64,000 bases of DNA from Planococcus liqunii (GCF_030413595.1 NZ_CP129238.1:3038001-3102000), one strand, 5' to 3'; shown: positions 52,336 through 62,115, counted from the stretch's first letter. Program-made: numbers and translations. Notes: a model not told the origin generated them from the letters alone.

Positions 52336-53420
52336 ATTAGGGAATCCTCTTTCTTGTCATTTGTAGAGTTGAATACAGCGAGAAGTTTGTTTTTCACTAT
52401 ATGTTGATCGAACCTTTCAGCCGTTTTTAAAGCGGCTGCTTGATATTCCGCAAGCGGTTGTGTTGCAGCTTTTTCCAGGCGCAAAGCCAATTGATCGGCT
52501 TCCCCGGCTGAAAAAAGCCAGGAATTTTTATCGGTGACATAGTCTTTTACACCCGGTATGTCGGAAACAATGATAGGTGTGGCAGTTGCCATCGCTTCTA
52601 TTCCTACTAACCCTAAGGATTCCTGAAAAGAAGGGAAACAAAAAATATCCATTGCGTTAAAAGCGGCATTCATTTGCGGTTGCGTCAGCATTGGAAGTTT
52701 TGTCAGCGGCTTTTTCAAAACCTTTGCTTTTTCTCTGAAGAGTGTTTCTTCAGCTCCCGTGCCGGCAACTAGCAAATGCAAGTTTGGAATATTTGCCATT
52801 TCGCTCGCTTCCAGTAAGGTGTCCCATCCTTTGCCCACATCAATGCGCGAGATATAGCCCACGACAAACGCGTTTTCCGGGATACTGTGCTGCTTTCTGA
52901 AATCTGCGCCCATGTTAGGCGCCGGGCGAAAAATATTCGTATCAATTCCTCCTGAAGGAAAGACTGTTATGCCTCCAGTGAATCCATACTTCTCTTTAAC
53001 CGTTTTCTCGTAAAACGTTGAAGGTGCTATGACGTGTTCTACTTTTGCCATAAGCTTCGCCACATCCGGCTGATATTTCGCCTGTGCTGCTGTTTGCGGC
53101 AACACATCGGTCCCATGTACGTTCAAGACAACGCGAAGATTTGGAAAACGTTTTTTTAGCCAAAGGACCGGTCGTGCATTTTGAGAAGCGTAGTGGACAT
53201 ATAATACATCCGGTTTAAAGGCTGCCGTCTCCTTGAATAGGCTTACCACATAGTGGGCATATCCTGCCACTTTACGGACGCGGGAGGATTGCTTCGACAA
53301 CACCACACGTTTTACTTCATGGCCTGCTTCAAGCAGCAATTGTTCAGTTCTGCGGACAAAGACCCCATAATTTGGAGCCGCTTCTGAAGGGTACATATTC
53401 GACAATAGCAGGATTTTCAA
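52332..53420 (-). CDS. GT4-family glycosyltransferase
   Basis: 362 aa. TTG at 53420 follows AGGTGA by 6 nt and gives the usual start KILLLSNMYPS; a GTG three codons upstream has no ribosome site. GT-B fold: donor side shows VVGYISRIDVGKGWDTLLEA, FCFPSFQESLGLVGIEAMA and TPIIVSD (the E-x7-E element lies in QESLGLVGIE). It overlaps the O-antigen-ligase-like gene by 4 nt. Sugar and acceptor are unknown. Confidence 0.88.
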   Translation of the reverse strand: MKILLLSNMYPSEAAPNYGVFVRRTEQLLLEAGHEVKRVVLSKQSSRVRKVAGYAHYVVSLFKETAAFKPDVLYVHYASQNARPVLWLKKRFPNLRVVLNVHGTDVLPQTAAQAKYQPDVAKLMAKVEHVIAPSTFYEKTVKEKYGFTGGITVFPSGGIDTNIFRPAPNMGADFRKQHSIPENAFVVGYISRIDVGKGWDTLLEASEMANIPNLHLLVAGTGAEETLFREKAKVLKKPLTKLPMLTQPQMNAAFNAMDIFCFPSFQESLGLVGIEAMATATPIIVSDIPGVKDYVTDKNSWLFSAGEADQLALRLEKAATQPLAEYQAAALKTAERFDQHIVKNKLLAVFNSTNDKKEDSLI

Positions 53421-53510
53421 AAAGTTCACCTATTTCATTGCGCATTCGCGGTTTTGAAGAATACCAAAAGATTTAGTGCATACGTGCAATTAATGTTTAA
53501 TTCGATTCTT

Positions 53511-54224
53511 TCAACGTGATTGCAGTACTTTAAATAAGAACTTCGGCAAGTTCAATTGCCGTTTCAAACGGGAAGGGCTCGCTAATAATCTATAGAGCCA
53601 TTCAATGCCAAGCTTGCGGAATAATGCCGGAGCCCGTTTTACGGTTCCTGAAAACACATCAAAACTTCCGCCAACTCCTTGAAATACTTGGACGTTCGGC
53701 AACTGGTCCAGGTTTCTTCTGATCCAAAGTTCTTGTCTTGGGCTACCAAGTGCCACAAATAGAATCTTAGCGCCACTTTGATGAATTTTTGAAACCAGTG
53801 CTTTTTCGTCTTTTTCATAGCCATTTGTGTGGCCGGCTACTTGAATATTTGGATGTTTTGCTTGAATGTTGGCAACCGCTTTGGTCACAACTTCTTCTTT
53901 TGCTCCATAAAAATAAACGGAATGTCCGTCGCTTTCCGCAAATTGTAATAATTTCGCCATCATATCGACACCAGTGACGCGGGAGTGGATATTGCCCCCT
54001 TTAATTTTTGCTGCCAATAGAATACCAACGCCATCTGCGATTTGGTACGTAGAAGCATTAATGAGTTCTTTCACTTCGGGATCACGCTGGGCGCTCATCA
54101 CTTTTTCCGGGTTGACCGCAATGATTGTCGATTGTTTACCTTCAGCCAGACGCACCCTTAAATCACTTATTATACCTTCATATGTGAGAGGCGAAACATT
54201 CACCCCTAAATATTTTTCTTTCAT
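53511..54224 (-). CDS. tagA: TagA/WecG/CpsF-family N-acetylmannosaminyltransferase
   Basis: 237 aa, the usual family length. Motifs: TIIAVNPEKVMSAQRD, YQIADGVGILLAAK (the conserved Asp), VYFYGAKEEVV, LFVALGSPRQELWI and FQGVGGSFDVFSGTVKRAP. TagA adds ManNAc to GlcNAc-PP-undecaprenol, the committed step of linkage-unit and SCWP synthesis; the ManNAc is the residue that CsaB-type enzymes pyruvylate. It faces csaB across a divergent promoter region. First gene of a minus-strand group with the GT4 and polymerase-like genes. The symbol is by family and context. Confidence 0.92.
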   Translation of the reverse strand: MKEKYLGVNVSPLTYEGIISDLRVRLAEGKQSTIIAVNPEKVMSAQRDPEVKELINASTYQIADGVGILLAAKIKGGNIHSRVTGVDMMAKLLQFAESDGHSVYFYGAKEEVVTKAVANIQAKHPNIQVAGHTNGYEKDEKALVSKIHQSGAKILFVALGSPRQELWIRRNLDQLPNVQVFQGVGGSFDVFSGTVKRAPALFRKLGIEWLYRLLASPSRLKRQLNLPKFLFKVLQSR

Positions 54225-54261
54225 TATTCACACCCTCGATTTAGTCGCTTTCAATTTTATT

Positions 54262-54270
54262 AGTATATCA
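54262..54270 (-). promoter_or_regulatory. Extended -10 of the tagA group
   Basis: The minus strand reads TGATATACT about 38 nt before the tagA start; no strong -35. Confidence 0.45.
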
Positions 54271-54305
54271 GATTTTGAGATTGGTTGCACAGGCAGTTTG
54301 ACAAG

Positions 54306-54314
54306 TGTTAGAAT
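54306..54314 (+). promoter_or_regulatory. Extended -10 of the csaB operon
   Basis: TGTTAGAAT lies about 47 nt before the csaB GTG. The TTGACA at 54299 is too close to serve as its -35. Confidence 0.45.
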
Positions 54315-54360
54315 TTAGCGAGGACAAGGCTTACGAGCTTTAGTTTGAGGAGGAAGATAT

Positions 54361-55482
54361 GTGAAAATTGTACTATCAGGTTTTTATGGATTGGGCAATA
54401 CGGGTGACGAAGCGATCCTGAAAGCCATTATTGATAATTTGCGTGCAGAGTTAAGAAACCCGGACATCACCGTCTTTTCATTGTCACCGGAAAAAACGGC
54501 TAAAGAATATAATGTGAAATCAGTTTACCGTGCATGGCGGCGGGAGAATAAAGAGAAAGTAAAAGCGCTCAGAAGCGCTGATCTGCTGATTTCGGGCGGC
54601 GGCGGTTTGTTGCAAGATACATATCCCACAAAATTTCTGTTTGGCCCACTTCCTTATTATTTGCTGATCGTTATGTTGGCAAAGCTTTGCGGCACAAAAG
54701 TAATGTTCTTCTCGCAAGGAATTGGGCCCGTCACTTCGACTTGGGGCAAAATTCTGATGAAAGTTTTTGCTAATCGTGCGGATTTTGTTACCGTTCGCGA
54801 CCAATACTCGAAAGACTATTTAGAGAAACTCGGCGTTACTCGCCCGGAAACTGTCGTAACAGCTGATATTGTTTTTGCTTTTATGGCTGATGAAGATCAT
54901 TCGGCATATGACTCCTTGCCTTTAACTGGAAACGAACGGTTAGTTGCTGTTGCCCCGCGCCCTTGGTTCGAACATGAAGATGCCTATATTCAAAAAATGG
55001 CGTGGACGTTGGACCAATTGATCGAGCAGCGCGGTGTTACTCCGGTATTTGTACCAATGGAGCCGCCGTACGATACGAATATCTCAAAGAAGATTCAGGC
55101 ACAAATGCGCCATGCCGATAACTCCCTGTTGCTCGGCGAACAGTTCACGCCAAACCAATTCTATAATTTTATCTCGCGTTGCGATTTAACCTTGGCACTT
55201 CGCTTGCATGCATTGATTTTCTCAGCCTTGTCGAATGTTCCTCATATCGGCCTTAGCTACGACCGGAAAGTGGAAAGTTTCTTAAAACGTTCCGGTATGT
55301 GGGACAAGTCGTTCGAATTAGGGGAATTCACCCAGGAAGCTTTGCTGCAAAATGCTTTATATGCACTTGATCACCGCTCTGAAGTGGAAGCGCTAATGGA
55401 ACCAAAAGTGGAGTTGCTTCGTCAAGAAGCAAAACGGAACGTCGGATTATTAAAAGAACAGTTCGGAGGGTCTACCCAGTGA
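54361..55482 (+). CDS. csaB: CsaB polysaccharide pyruvyl transferase
   Basis: 373 aa, GTG start behind GAGGAGG. The N-terminus KIVLSGFYGLGNTGDEAIL is the CsaB signature; further ISGGGGLLQD, FFSQGIGPV, and the C-terminal LALRLHALIFSALSNVPHIG with the catalytic-type Arg-x-His. CsaB adds pyruvate from PEP to ManNAc of the SCWP; the ketal is the ligand for SLH domains. This gene explains how the many SLH proteins in the window are retained. The next gene overlaps by 4 nt (GTGA). Confidence 0.96.
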   Translation: MKIVLSGFYGLGNTGDEAILKAIIDNLRAELRNPDITVFSLSPEKTAKEYNVKSVYRAWRRENKEKVKALRSADLLISGGGGLLQDTYPTKFLFGPLPYYLLIVMLAKLCGTKVMFFSQGIGPVTSTWGKILMKVFANRADFVTVRDQYSKDYLEKLGVTRPETVVTADIVFAFMADEDHSAYDSLPLTGNERLVAVAPRPWFEHEDAYIQKMAWTLDQLIEQRGVTPVFVPMEPPYDTNISKKIQAQMRHADNSLLLGEQFTPNQFYNFISRCDLTLALRLHALIFSALSNVPHIGLSYDRKVESFLKRSGMWDKSFELGEFTQEALLQNALYALDHRSEVEALMEPKVELLRQEAKRNVGLLKEQFGGSTQ

Positions 55483-56654
55483 AAATATTATTACTTAGCA
55501 TTTATGATTATCCGCATGTCGGCGGTTTATCGACACATATCACGACCTTAAAGTCGGGACTTGAATCCAGAGGCCATGAAGTTTCAATCCTGTCTTTCTC
55601 GGATGTGCCGAAATGGAAGCGTGATTTGATCGCTCGCGGACCATCTATGATGCTAAACAAAATGAAACTCGGGGCCGGCTATGTATGGACATTAAAGCGC
55701 CGTGCTGATTTCATGAAAGAGCTATTAAAAGATTCCAAGTTCAAAGATATTGACTTGGTCAATGCCCAGGATGTTATGTCAGCTAAAGCTGCTACAGAGG
55801 CTGGATTTGCTGTCGTAACTACTGTCCATGGCTATATGACATTCGAAGGCATTTCAAAAGGTTCTGTTGCTGAAAATAGCGTATATGCAGATCAGATTAA
55901 ACAATTTGAGCATAACGGCTATAAAATGTCGCGTGAAGTCATTACTGTAGATACTCGGATTAAAGATTATATCAAGACCGAGACAGGCGTTACCGGCAAC
56001 ATGATTAAAAACTTTATTGATGTGGAAGATTTCAAACCAGAGACCGAACGCCGGGCAGAATTCCGGAAGCAGTTCAATTTGTCAATGGCTGATAAGATTT
56101 TCTTCATCCCGCGCAGACTAACAAAGAAAAACGGCGTCATTTACCCAATTCTTTCGTTCCCTCCAGTAGTTGAGCGTTTTCCTCAAGCTCGCTTAGTGTT
56201 TGCCGGAACAGGCGAAATGATGGAGGATATGAAGAAGAAAGCACGGGAGCTTGGTGTTGAGGACCGCGTCACCATGCTAGGTGCTGTGGATCATAAAGAC
56301 ATGATCCGCTATTATGCTTTAAGCGATATTGTTCTAGTGCCTTCCATCTACTCGGCTGGAGTTGAAGAAGCCACTTCTATATCTGCATTAGAAGCGATGG
56401 GATCCGGGGTTCCTTTAATTGCCTGCGCAGTTGGTGGGCTGAAAGAAATTGTCGAACACGGAGAAGACGGGCTTCTTGTAGAAGAAAAGAATGTAGAAGA
56501 GCTTTCAGACGCGATGATCCGACTGCTTGCAAACCCTGAAGAAGGTGCCCGATTAGCAAAAGCCGGCCGCACCAAAATCACCGAAGAGTATTCCCATTTC
56601 GCAGCTGCGGAGAAATACGAATCGATTTACATGAAGGCTTTAGCCCAAAGATGA
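55479..56654 (+). CDS. GT4-family glycosyltransferase, csaB operon
   Basis: 391 aa; its GTG overlaps the csaB stop. Rossmann start KILLLSIYDYPHVGGLSTHI with the Gly-rich acceptor loop, donor side FIPRRLTKKNGVIYPILSF, VPSIYSAGVEEATSISALEAM (E-x7-E) and GSGVPLIACAVGGLKEIV. Translational coupling to csaB suggests it acts on the same polymer. Sugar unknown. Confidence 0.9.
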   Translation: MKILLLSIYDYPHVGGLSTHITTLKSGLESRGHEVSILSFSDVPKWKRDLIARGPSMMLNKMKLGAGYVWTLKRRADFMKELLKDSKFKDIDLVNAQDVMSAKAATEAGFAVVTTVHGYMTFEGISKGSVAENSVYADQIKQFEHNGYKMSREVITVDTRIKDYIKTETGVTGNMIKNFIDVEDFKPETERRAEFRKQFNLSMADKIFFIPRRLTKKNGVIYPILSFPPVVERFPQARLVFAGTGEMMEDMKKKARELGVEDRVTMLGAVDHKDMIRYYALSDIVLVPSIYSAGVEEATSISALEAMGSGVPLIACAVGGLKEIVEHGEDGLLVEEKNVEELSDAMIRLLANPEEGARLAKAGRTKITEEYSHFAAAEKYESIYMKALAQR

Positions 56655-56672
56655 AATTGAGTTGAATAATTG

Positions 56673-56700
56673 GCGGTTGGCTCAAAAAAGAGTCAGCCGC
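56673..56700 (+). terminator. Weak hairpin between GT4 and flippase genes
   Basis: GCGGTTGGCTC pairs with GAGTCAGCCGC (two G-T pairs) around AAAAAA; the trailing T-tract is short (TTATTG), so partial read-through is likely. Confidence 0.55.
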
Positions 56701-56725
56701 TTATTGTATGGAAAGAGGTGGACTC

Positions 56726-58240
56726 ATGTCGAGTCTAAAAAAAGCGGCCATATGGACAACTGGCCTTGCGTTATTGTTAAAATTATCCGGTCTTCTCCGG
56801 GAATCGGTTGTTGCCAATGAGTTTGGTGCATCAGCAGCGACGGATGCTTATTTTCTGGCATTTTCTTTTATCACATTAGTGGTGGCCATGATTGCCACAG
56901 GATTTAATAATGTGTTTCTTCCAATGTATATTAAGCGCCGCAAAAACGGCAGTGACTTGGATGACACAAACGCAAATGGCTTGCTCAATTGGACAATGCT
57001 CATTTTCGCAGCTGTCTCCATTGCCGGCTGGTCTTGGTCAGAAAAAATAGTTCCTGCTATTTATCCGGTAATGTCGGAAGCAGCTGAGCCGATCGCAATT
57101 GAAATTACAGAAGTCTTCTTTATTTTCATGACGTTCATTGCTCTTGCCGGTTTACTTGAATCCTATTTGCAATCCCGCCGAATTTTCGTTCCAACTTTGG
57201 TGTCAAAATTGCTCGCCACATTGATGTCAGCATTATTCGCTCTGTTTTTCAGCGATATTTGGGGGATCTATTCGTTGGCCTATGGTTTTGTTGTCGGAAC
57301 GGTGATCGGAGCCATTATACAAATGTATTATCTGATCCGTTCAGATTATAAATGGAAACCGACTTTACGTATGGAATCCGATTTTACGAAAGCATTTGTT
57401 ATTTTAATCATTCCTTCCCTCTTAAATTCTGTGGTCGGGCAAATCAATTTGTTTGTCAACAAAGCTTTTGCTTCCGGTACCATTGACTCTGCTGTCACGT
57501 ATTTAAACAACGCATCGTTACTCGTCAGTATACCGAATGCAATTTATGCTTCTACATTAGCTGCAATCATTTTCACATTGATGTCAGAACAAACCGAGGA
57601 TGAAGCAAAGTTCAAAGATACCTTGTTTCGTGGCATGGAAATTTCGTTTATCACCCTTGTACCGATTGCCATCGGTTTATGGGTTGTAGGCGATGCAGCG
57701 ATTTCTTTCATCTACGAACGTGGTGCATTTACTGCTGCAGATACTGAAGGCACTTATCAAGCTTTGCTATTTTACTTGCCTATTATTATTTTCCAAGGTA
57801 TGCAGCTGATTCTTTCAAAATCAATGTACGCCCGTGGAAAAACAGCGATTGTGTTCCGCATTTCGGTCACCACAATCGTTCTCAACTTTTTACTGAACTG
57901 GTTCTTGGTTGACGATTACGGTTACACAGCACTTGCATTTGCTGCATCCGCTGTATCTGTGTATTACTTTGCGATTTCGATGGTAGTCGTATACAAAGAT
58001 TTGGGAATGAGCGAATTTAAGCGCTTTTTGGCTACTGCAGTTCGTATTGCGATCCCAGCCATCCTTATGGGAATCGCAGTCTGGGGAGCTAAAGAACTAT
58101 TAAACGCTGAACAATGGTATTCGCTTGTTCAGTTGGGTGTTTTAGTTCCTATTGGAATAGTTGTCTACGTTGCCATGCTCCGCATCGTTCACCCAGCCGG
58201 TTTTAGAAGATTTTTAGGATTGGCTAAACGCAATAGATAA
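56726..58240 (+). CDS. MurJ/MviN-family (MOP) lipid-linked oligosaccharide flippase
   Basis: 504 aa from ATG 56726, behind AGAGGTGG; an ATG 18 nt upstream lies before that site. About fourteen helices. LLRESVVANEFGASAATDAYF is the MurJ/MviN entry, with QINLFVNKAFASG and FIYERGAFTAADT further on. In the csaB operon it may act as a Wzx-like flippase for SCWP repeats instead of the housekeeping lipid II flippase; this is inference from location. Confidence 0.87.
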   Translation: MSSLKKAAIWTTGLALLLKLSGLLRESVVANEFGASAATDAYFLAFSFITLVVAMIATGFNNVFLPMYIKRRKNGSDLDDTNANGLLNWTMLIFAAVSIAGWSWSEKIVPAIYPVMSEAAEPIAIEITEVFFIFMTFIALAGLLESYLQSRRIFVPTLVSKLLATLMSALFALFFSDIWGIYSLAYGFVVGTVIGAIIQMYYLIRSDYKWKPTLRMESDFTKAFVILIIPSLLNSVVGQINLFVNKAFASGTIDSAVTYLNNASLLVSIPNAIYASTLAAIIFTLMSEQTEDEAKFKDTLFRGMEISFITLVPIAIGLWVVGDAAISFIYERGAFTAADTEGTYQALLFYLPIIIFQGMQLILSKSMYARGKTAIVFRISVTTIVLNFLLNWFLVDDYGYTALAFAASAVSVYYFAISMVVVYKDLGMSEFKRFLATAVRIAIPAILMGIAVWGAKELLNAEQWYSLVQLGVLVPIGIVVYVAMLRIVHPAGFRRFLGLAKRNR

Positions 58241-58251
58241 GGGGTGGAAAA

Positions 58252-59820
58252 ATGATAAAGAAAATTGCCTTTGGAATAGGAGCTTTGGTTTTAGTATTAG
58301 CCTTGGCTCTTGGGGCTTTCGTTCTTATAAAAGACGAGGTCCTATTTTATAAAAACAGTAATTTGGCACTGACTTTGAAAAAACCAGCTTTACTGTCTTT
58401 TTCAGAAATTGAAACCACTGAAAAAACCATTGAAAATGCAGTGGATCAAACCTACTTTGCACATCTGAAACTCTTCGGACTAACAATGGGTACATACGAA
58501 ATAACGGAACGAACACTTGGAAACGGTACAGAGTTTGTATTTGAACAATTGTCCAATGCCAGTTGGCTGCCTATTCCGGTATCGAGCGAATTATCCGGAC
58601 TAAAAAATGGCGAACTGACAGACTGGAATCCCGAAGTGATCAACCATCCTTACCATAATGATTTCGGCGTAGATCCTACCGTTAATCCATTTGGCGCTAT
58701 ATCTTATGCGGATGGAGAAGTTCTCCAGGGCAATGTTTATATTTCCGAAAGTCTTGAAACTGCTTATGATGGGCAGCAAGTTAGCCGCCTGAAGGAGTTG
58801 CATAAAGAGGTCCGTGAACTTGAACTGACTGAAGACACCCTTCAAAAGAACTTTTGGCTGATGCCTAACCGTACCGCAGAATCTTGGGTACTCTTAACTC
58901 AAAGTCCACTTTTTACAAATGAAGAGATTGAGCAAGAATGGATTGAGTTTGCATTAAACAATCAAACGATGCAGTTGAACTGGTTGACTGCAGAGGGGCC
59001 ATTTACTAAATTGCCATTTTCTATAGAACCTGGCACAAAAATGGGTTATGGCCGCGCCATGGGACGTTTTGAAGACGAAGTCGCTCTGCAATGGAATGAG
59101 CGATCGCCTTCCCTCTTTTTCGAATCGATGGTCTTGAATTCCCGCGTCAACTTATTGAATTACCTTGATGAATTTGAAGGCACACGTTGGCCGACCGAAT
59201 ACACCAGCATGTGGTTAAAGAATGCTTACGGCTTGAAAGCTCCGTATGTTGATACTCGCTTTAATGAATACGTCGCGTTCTATCTCGATAATACTGCTGA
59301 GCAATACCCTGACGACATTGACCAAGAGCAATTTGCTGTCGTGGTGTATGCGGATTATCTATTGAGCCGCATTGAGAAAAATGAAATTATTCAAGCAGAA
59401 GACGGTTTTTTAATTGTTGATTACTTTGACGAAGATCCGGAAACCCCCTTAACTCATGCGTCATTGAACCACGAACTAGGGGGCTTGAAAATTTTGCTTA
59501 CCGCCTATGAACGAACGAACGACAGCAAGTATTTGGATGCAGCTACTCAAGTTGTTAAAGGCATTGAACAATTCGGGCAAAATGAAGGCGGATGGATTCG
59601 TGAGAACGGCGATCTTTGGTACCAGGCACGACCTGACGGTACATTCAGCGGTGATGACTACCCCCAACTCACTTTAGTCGATTTACTCGAAACGCAAGCA
59701 TTATTTGAAGAACTTGAAATGGAACGAAATCCCTATTTTGACGAACTGATTGAATCCAAGTTGAAGTACTTGGATGCAGAAGGTATCGAACTGATTGAAA
59801 AAGTGACCAATCTAATGTGA
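58252..59820 (+). CDS. Exported membrane-anchored protein of unknown function in the SCWP locus
   Basis: 522 aa. ATG behind AAGGGGTGG, 11 bp after the flippase stop. One anchor helix (~4-27) then an extracellular part. The first half (~30-270) seems beta-rich; the second (~290-515) is helical with repeating paired helices, HELGGLKILLTAYERT, YLDAATQVVKGIEQF, GGWIRENGDLWYQARPDG and LTLVDLLETQALFEEL. This recalls (alpha/alpha)6-toroid carbohydrate enzymes such as glucuronyl C5-epimerase C-terminal domains, but I cannot assign a family. Context suggests a role in modifying or processing the wall polymer. Confidence 0.75.
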   Translation: MIKKIAFGIGALVLVLALALGAFVLIKDEVLFYKNSNLALTLKKPALLSFSEIETTEKTIENAVDQTYFAHLKLFGLTMGTYEITERTLGNGTEFVFEQLSNASWLPIPVSSELSGLKNGELTDWNPEVINHPYHNDFGVDPTVNPFGAISYADGEVLQGNVYISESLETAYDGQQVSRLKELHKEVRELELTEDTLQKNFWLMPNRTAESWVLLTQSPLFTNEEIEQEWIEFALNNQTMQLNWLTAEGPFTKLPFSIEPGTKMGYGRAMGRFEDEVALQWNERSPSLFFESMVLNSRVNLLNYLDEFEGTRWPTEYTSMWLKNAYGLKAPYVDTRFNEYVAFYLDNTAEQYPDDIDQEQFAVVVYADYLLSRIEKNEIIQAEDGFLIVDYFDEDPETPLTHASLNHELGGLKILLTAYERTNDSKYLDAATQVVKGIEQFGQNEGGWIRENGDLWYQARPDGTFSGDDYPQLTLVDLLETQALFEELEMERNPYFDELIESKLKYLDAEGIELIEKVTNLM

Positions 59821-59828
59821 ATAAATTC

Positions 59829-59858
59829 AAGCCGTCCGCATCCTATGGACGGCTTTTT
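59829..59858 (+). terminator. Terminator of the csaB/flippase group
   Basis: AAGCCGTCC pairs with GGACGGCTT around GCATCCTAT, then TTT. Confidence 0.85.
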
Positions 59859-59914
59859 ATATTTATATTCGACGGAACAGCGGATGAAACATTTCCTTAT
59901 CTTCCTGAATTCAT

Positions 59915-59949
59915 AAAAAAGAACCAGCAAGTATGCTGGTTCTTTTTTA
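59915..59949 (-). terminator. Terminator of the SLH-glucosaminidase gene
   Basis: AAAAAGAACCAGCA pairs with TGCTGGTTCTTTTT around AGTA; functional in either direction. Confidence 0.9.
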
Positions 59950-59951
59950 TC

Positions 59952-61958
59952 TTAATTGATCAGATCTACTAAATCGGAACGGACCCATCCAACACCATTG
60001 TTGGTATCGTGTTCCGGGTTTAAATCGGAAATGATTTTGTACCAGATGTATCCATCGGTGTGTTTTGCTGTATCAAGAATCACAACCGGATAGCCGAATG
60101 CATTTTCGACACCCAAGTACTCACGTTTGTAAGTATACAGCAACTCACCTTGAGGCGTTTTACGCACTTTGGTCAAAGCCGTATTGGTGATTCCCAGTTT
60201 ATATTTATTGATGTCTTTTTTGCCAAGTGCCAAATCAATGCGGAACATATGTCCCGCCACTTTTGAACCCCACGTCGGGTCAGAAGCATAACTGACGTTC
60301 AAACCGGTTGTCTTATTCCCTGGAGATGCCCCATTCGCATAAGTACCGTTCGGATTAACGTAATTGCGGTTCATGTATTCGCGTGCAAACGCATCAATGC
60401 TGTTTTCTGCTTTTGCATATACTGTTCCTTCGTGTGGCGATCCATCAAATACTCGTATGCCAAACAGATTATTCTTGGTTTGGGCATTGCCGCTCATGCC
60501 ATTTTCGCTTTCATGCATGGCAGCAGACAACATGAACAATGCATTGATATTGTACTTTTCTTGCATGGCAATAAAGTATCGTCCTGTTCCAATCAATTTT
60601 GATCGCTTCACTGCATCTTTATACGTACTTGAAGAGTTATTTAGTGCTGTTAAGCGTTCCATGATGAAACGATCCAACTCTTCAGCTGTGTAACTCGTTT
60701 TTGTGCGTACAGACTGGTACTGGAAGTAAGGATAATGCGTCAAGACAGTTGACCCTGACTCAAAATGAATACCATCACGGCTAAAGTATGTGACATTCGC
60801 TTTCATCCCTGTTGGTGCTGGACCGATGGAAAAGCTTCCACGTGTCTTTGTTACGTAATTGTACTGGTAATGATTCAAGGTACCCCACTGGTTCACCATA
60901 TAGTAGTCTTGGTGGGTCATAAGTTCATCCGGGAGAAAATCCACTTCACTTTGCTTTGCGTAACCAACAGTTCCACCCACTTGTACTTTGACGTACTCAG
61001 CGGTTGAATCGATATAACCGATTTCTCGGCCATGCTCGATATAAGTGGCTTGCTTTTTAAATGCTGGATCGTAGTAAATGGTGGTGACTTGCTTTTGGCC
61101 ATTTAATACACGATCACCGTAAGCAATACCTGACCTAATGTGAAGTATTTCATCTCCGCGAAGGATCGCTTTTGCTGAAGGAACCGCTTTAAATGATGCT
61201 GCTGCACTTGCATAGTCTTTATGACCATACTCTTGTTTCACAAAAATTCCTTTTTCTACATATCCCAGGTAATACAAGTTATCATCATTAGGAACTGGGG
61301 CTGGATTTTCAGATGCTGGCGGTTCTGGAGCTGGGACAGCTTTTTTCGCTTCAAGGAAGCGGTAGATGAAAGCGGCTGCCTGCTCACGTGTTGTGCTGTC
61401 CTTTGGCGCAAATTTCAATCCGCCTTTGCCATCCGGTATTCCTGCAGTAATTCCATAATGCAAAATATGATAAACGGCTTTAATCCCCCCTGAAGAAACA
61501 AAGTCTCTTTCATCCGAGAAGCTCACGCGCTTTTCTTTTAGTTCCATATTGCTGTATTCCAAAACATTGTTTAAAGTTTGAGCCATTTGTTCGCGAGTGA
61601 TTAAGGTGGTCGGCTTAAACGTGGAGTCATCTAGTCCTGCCATTAAACCAGCGGTGTAAACTGCTCCGATGTCAGCGGATAATTGGGAATTCATCGGTAC
61701 ATCTTTGAAGTTATGTATCCCGGCAGGCAACTTTAAAGCCCGGTTGATAAAGGCAGCGAATTGCTCACGCGTTACTTTATCCTTCGGTTTGTACACTCCA
61801 TTTCCATATCCGTGCAGGATTCCTTGATCAATCATGGCTTGCATTTCTTTTTCCAGGGCACTGCCTGGTACTATGTCGCTAGCCTGAGTTGTTGATGCGA
61901 ACCCCAGAACTCCCGCTAACAACAAAATAGACGCAACTATTCTACTAATACTTCTCAT
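59952..61958 (-). CDS. SLH-anchored N-acetylglucosaminidase (peptidoglycan hydrolase)
   Basis: 668 aa, ATG behind GAGGAGGG. Signal peptide to ~27, three SLH repeats (~30-205; GYGNGVYKPKDKVTREQFA, LDDSTFKPTTLITREQMA, KFAPKDSTTREQAA), a Pro/Glu linker, SH3-like stretches (~240-310), a glucosaminidase domain (~400-570) with the catalytic Glu in SAAMHESENGMSGNA and NNLFGIRVFDG, and a C-terminal SH3-like domain (GVGWVRSDLVDL). It should cleave the glycan backbone of peptidoglycan while held on the SCWP. It resembles B. subtilis LytD/LytG-type catalytic domains. Confidence 0.92.
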   Translation of the reverse strand: MRSISRIVASILLLAGVLGFASTTQASDIVPGSALEKEMQAMIDQGILHGYGNGVYKPKDKVTREQFAAFINRALKLPAGIHNFKDVPMNSQLSADIGAVYTAGLMAGLDDSTFKPTTLITREQMAQTLNNVLEYSNMELKEKRVSFSDERDFVSSGGIKAVYHILHYGITAGIPDGKGGLKFAPKDSTTREQAAAFIYRFLEAKKAVPAPEPPASENPAPVPNDDNLYYLGYVEKGIFVKQEYGHKDYASAAASFKAVPSAKAILRGDEILHIRSGIAYGDRVLNGQKQVTTIYYDPAFKKQATYIEHGREIGYIDSTAEYVKVQVGGTVGYAKQSEVDFLPDELMTHQDYYMVNQWGTLNHYQYNYVTKTRGSFSIGPAPTGMKANVTYFSRDGIHFESGSTVLTHYPYFQYQSVRTKTSYTAEELDRFIMERLTALNNSSSTYKDAVKRSKLIGTGRYFIAMQEKYNINALFMLSAAMHESENGMSGNAQTKNNLFGIRVFDGSPHEGTVYAKAENSIDAFAREYMNRNYVNPNGTYANGASPGNKTTGLNVSYASDPTWGSKVAGHMFRIDLALGKKDINKYKLGITNTALTKVRKTPQGELLYTYKREYLGVENAFGYPVVILDTAKHTDGYIWYKIISDLNPEHDTNNGVGWVRSDLVDLIN

Positions 61959-62115
61959 TTCGCCCTCCTCAATTCTGTCTAGTTTCAGTGTAAAGCATTT
62001 TTATCCTATAAAAAAGGTTTTTTATGGTATCTATGTTAATAAAGAGCCATTACTCATAAGAAAATTTGTCTTTTTTTATTTTCTAAAGAAAAACAAGGTC
62101 TTATGACATACAAAT

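Noticed and set aside
59820..59950. Small RNA between the csaB group and the SLH-glucosaminidase gene
   Set aside because: The two hairpins there are ordinary terminators of the flanking convergent genes.
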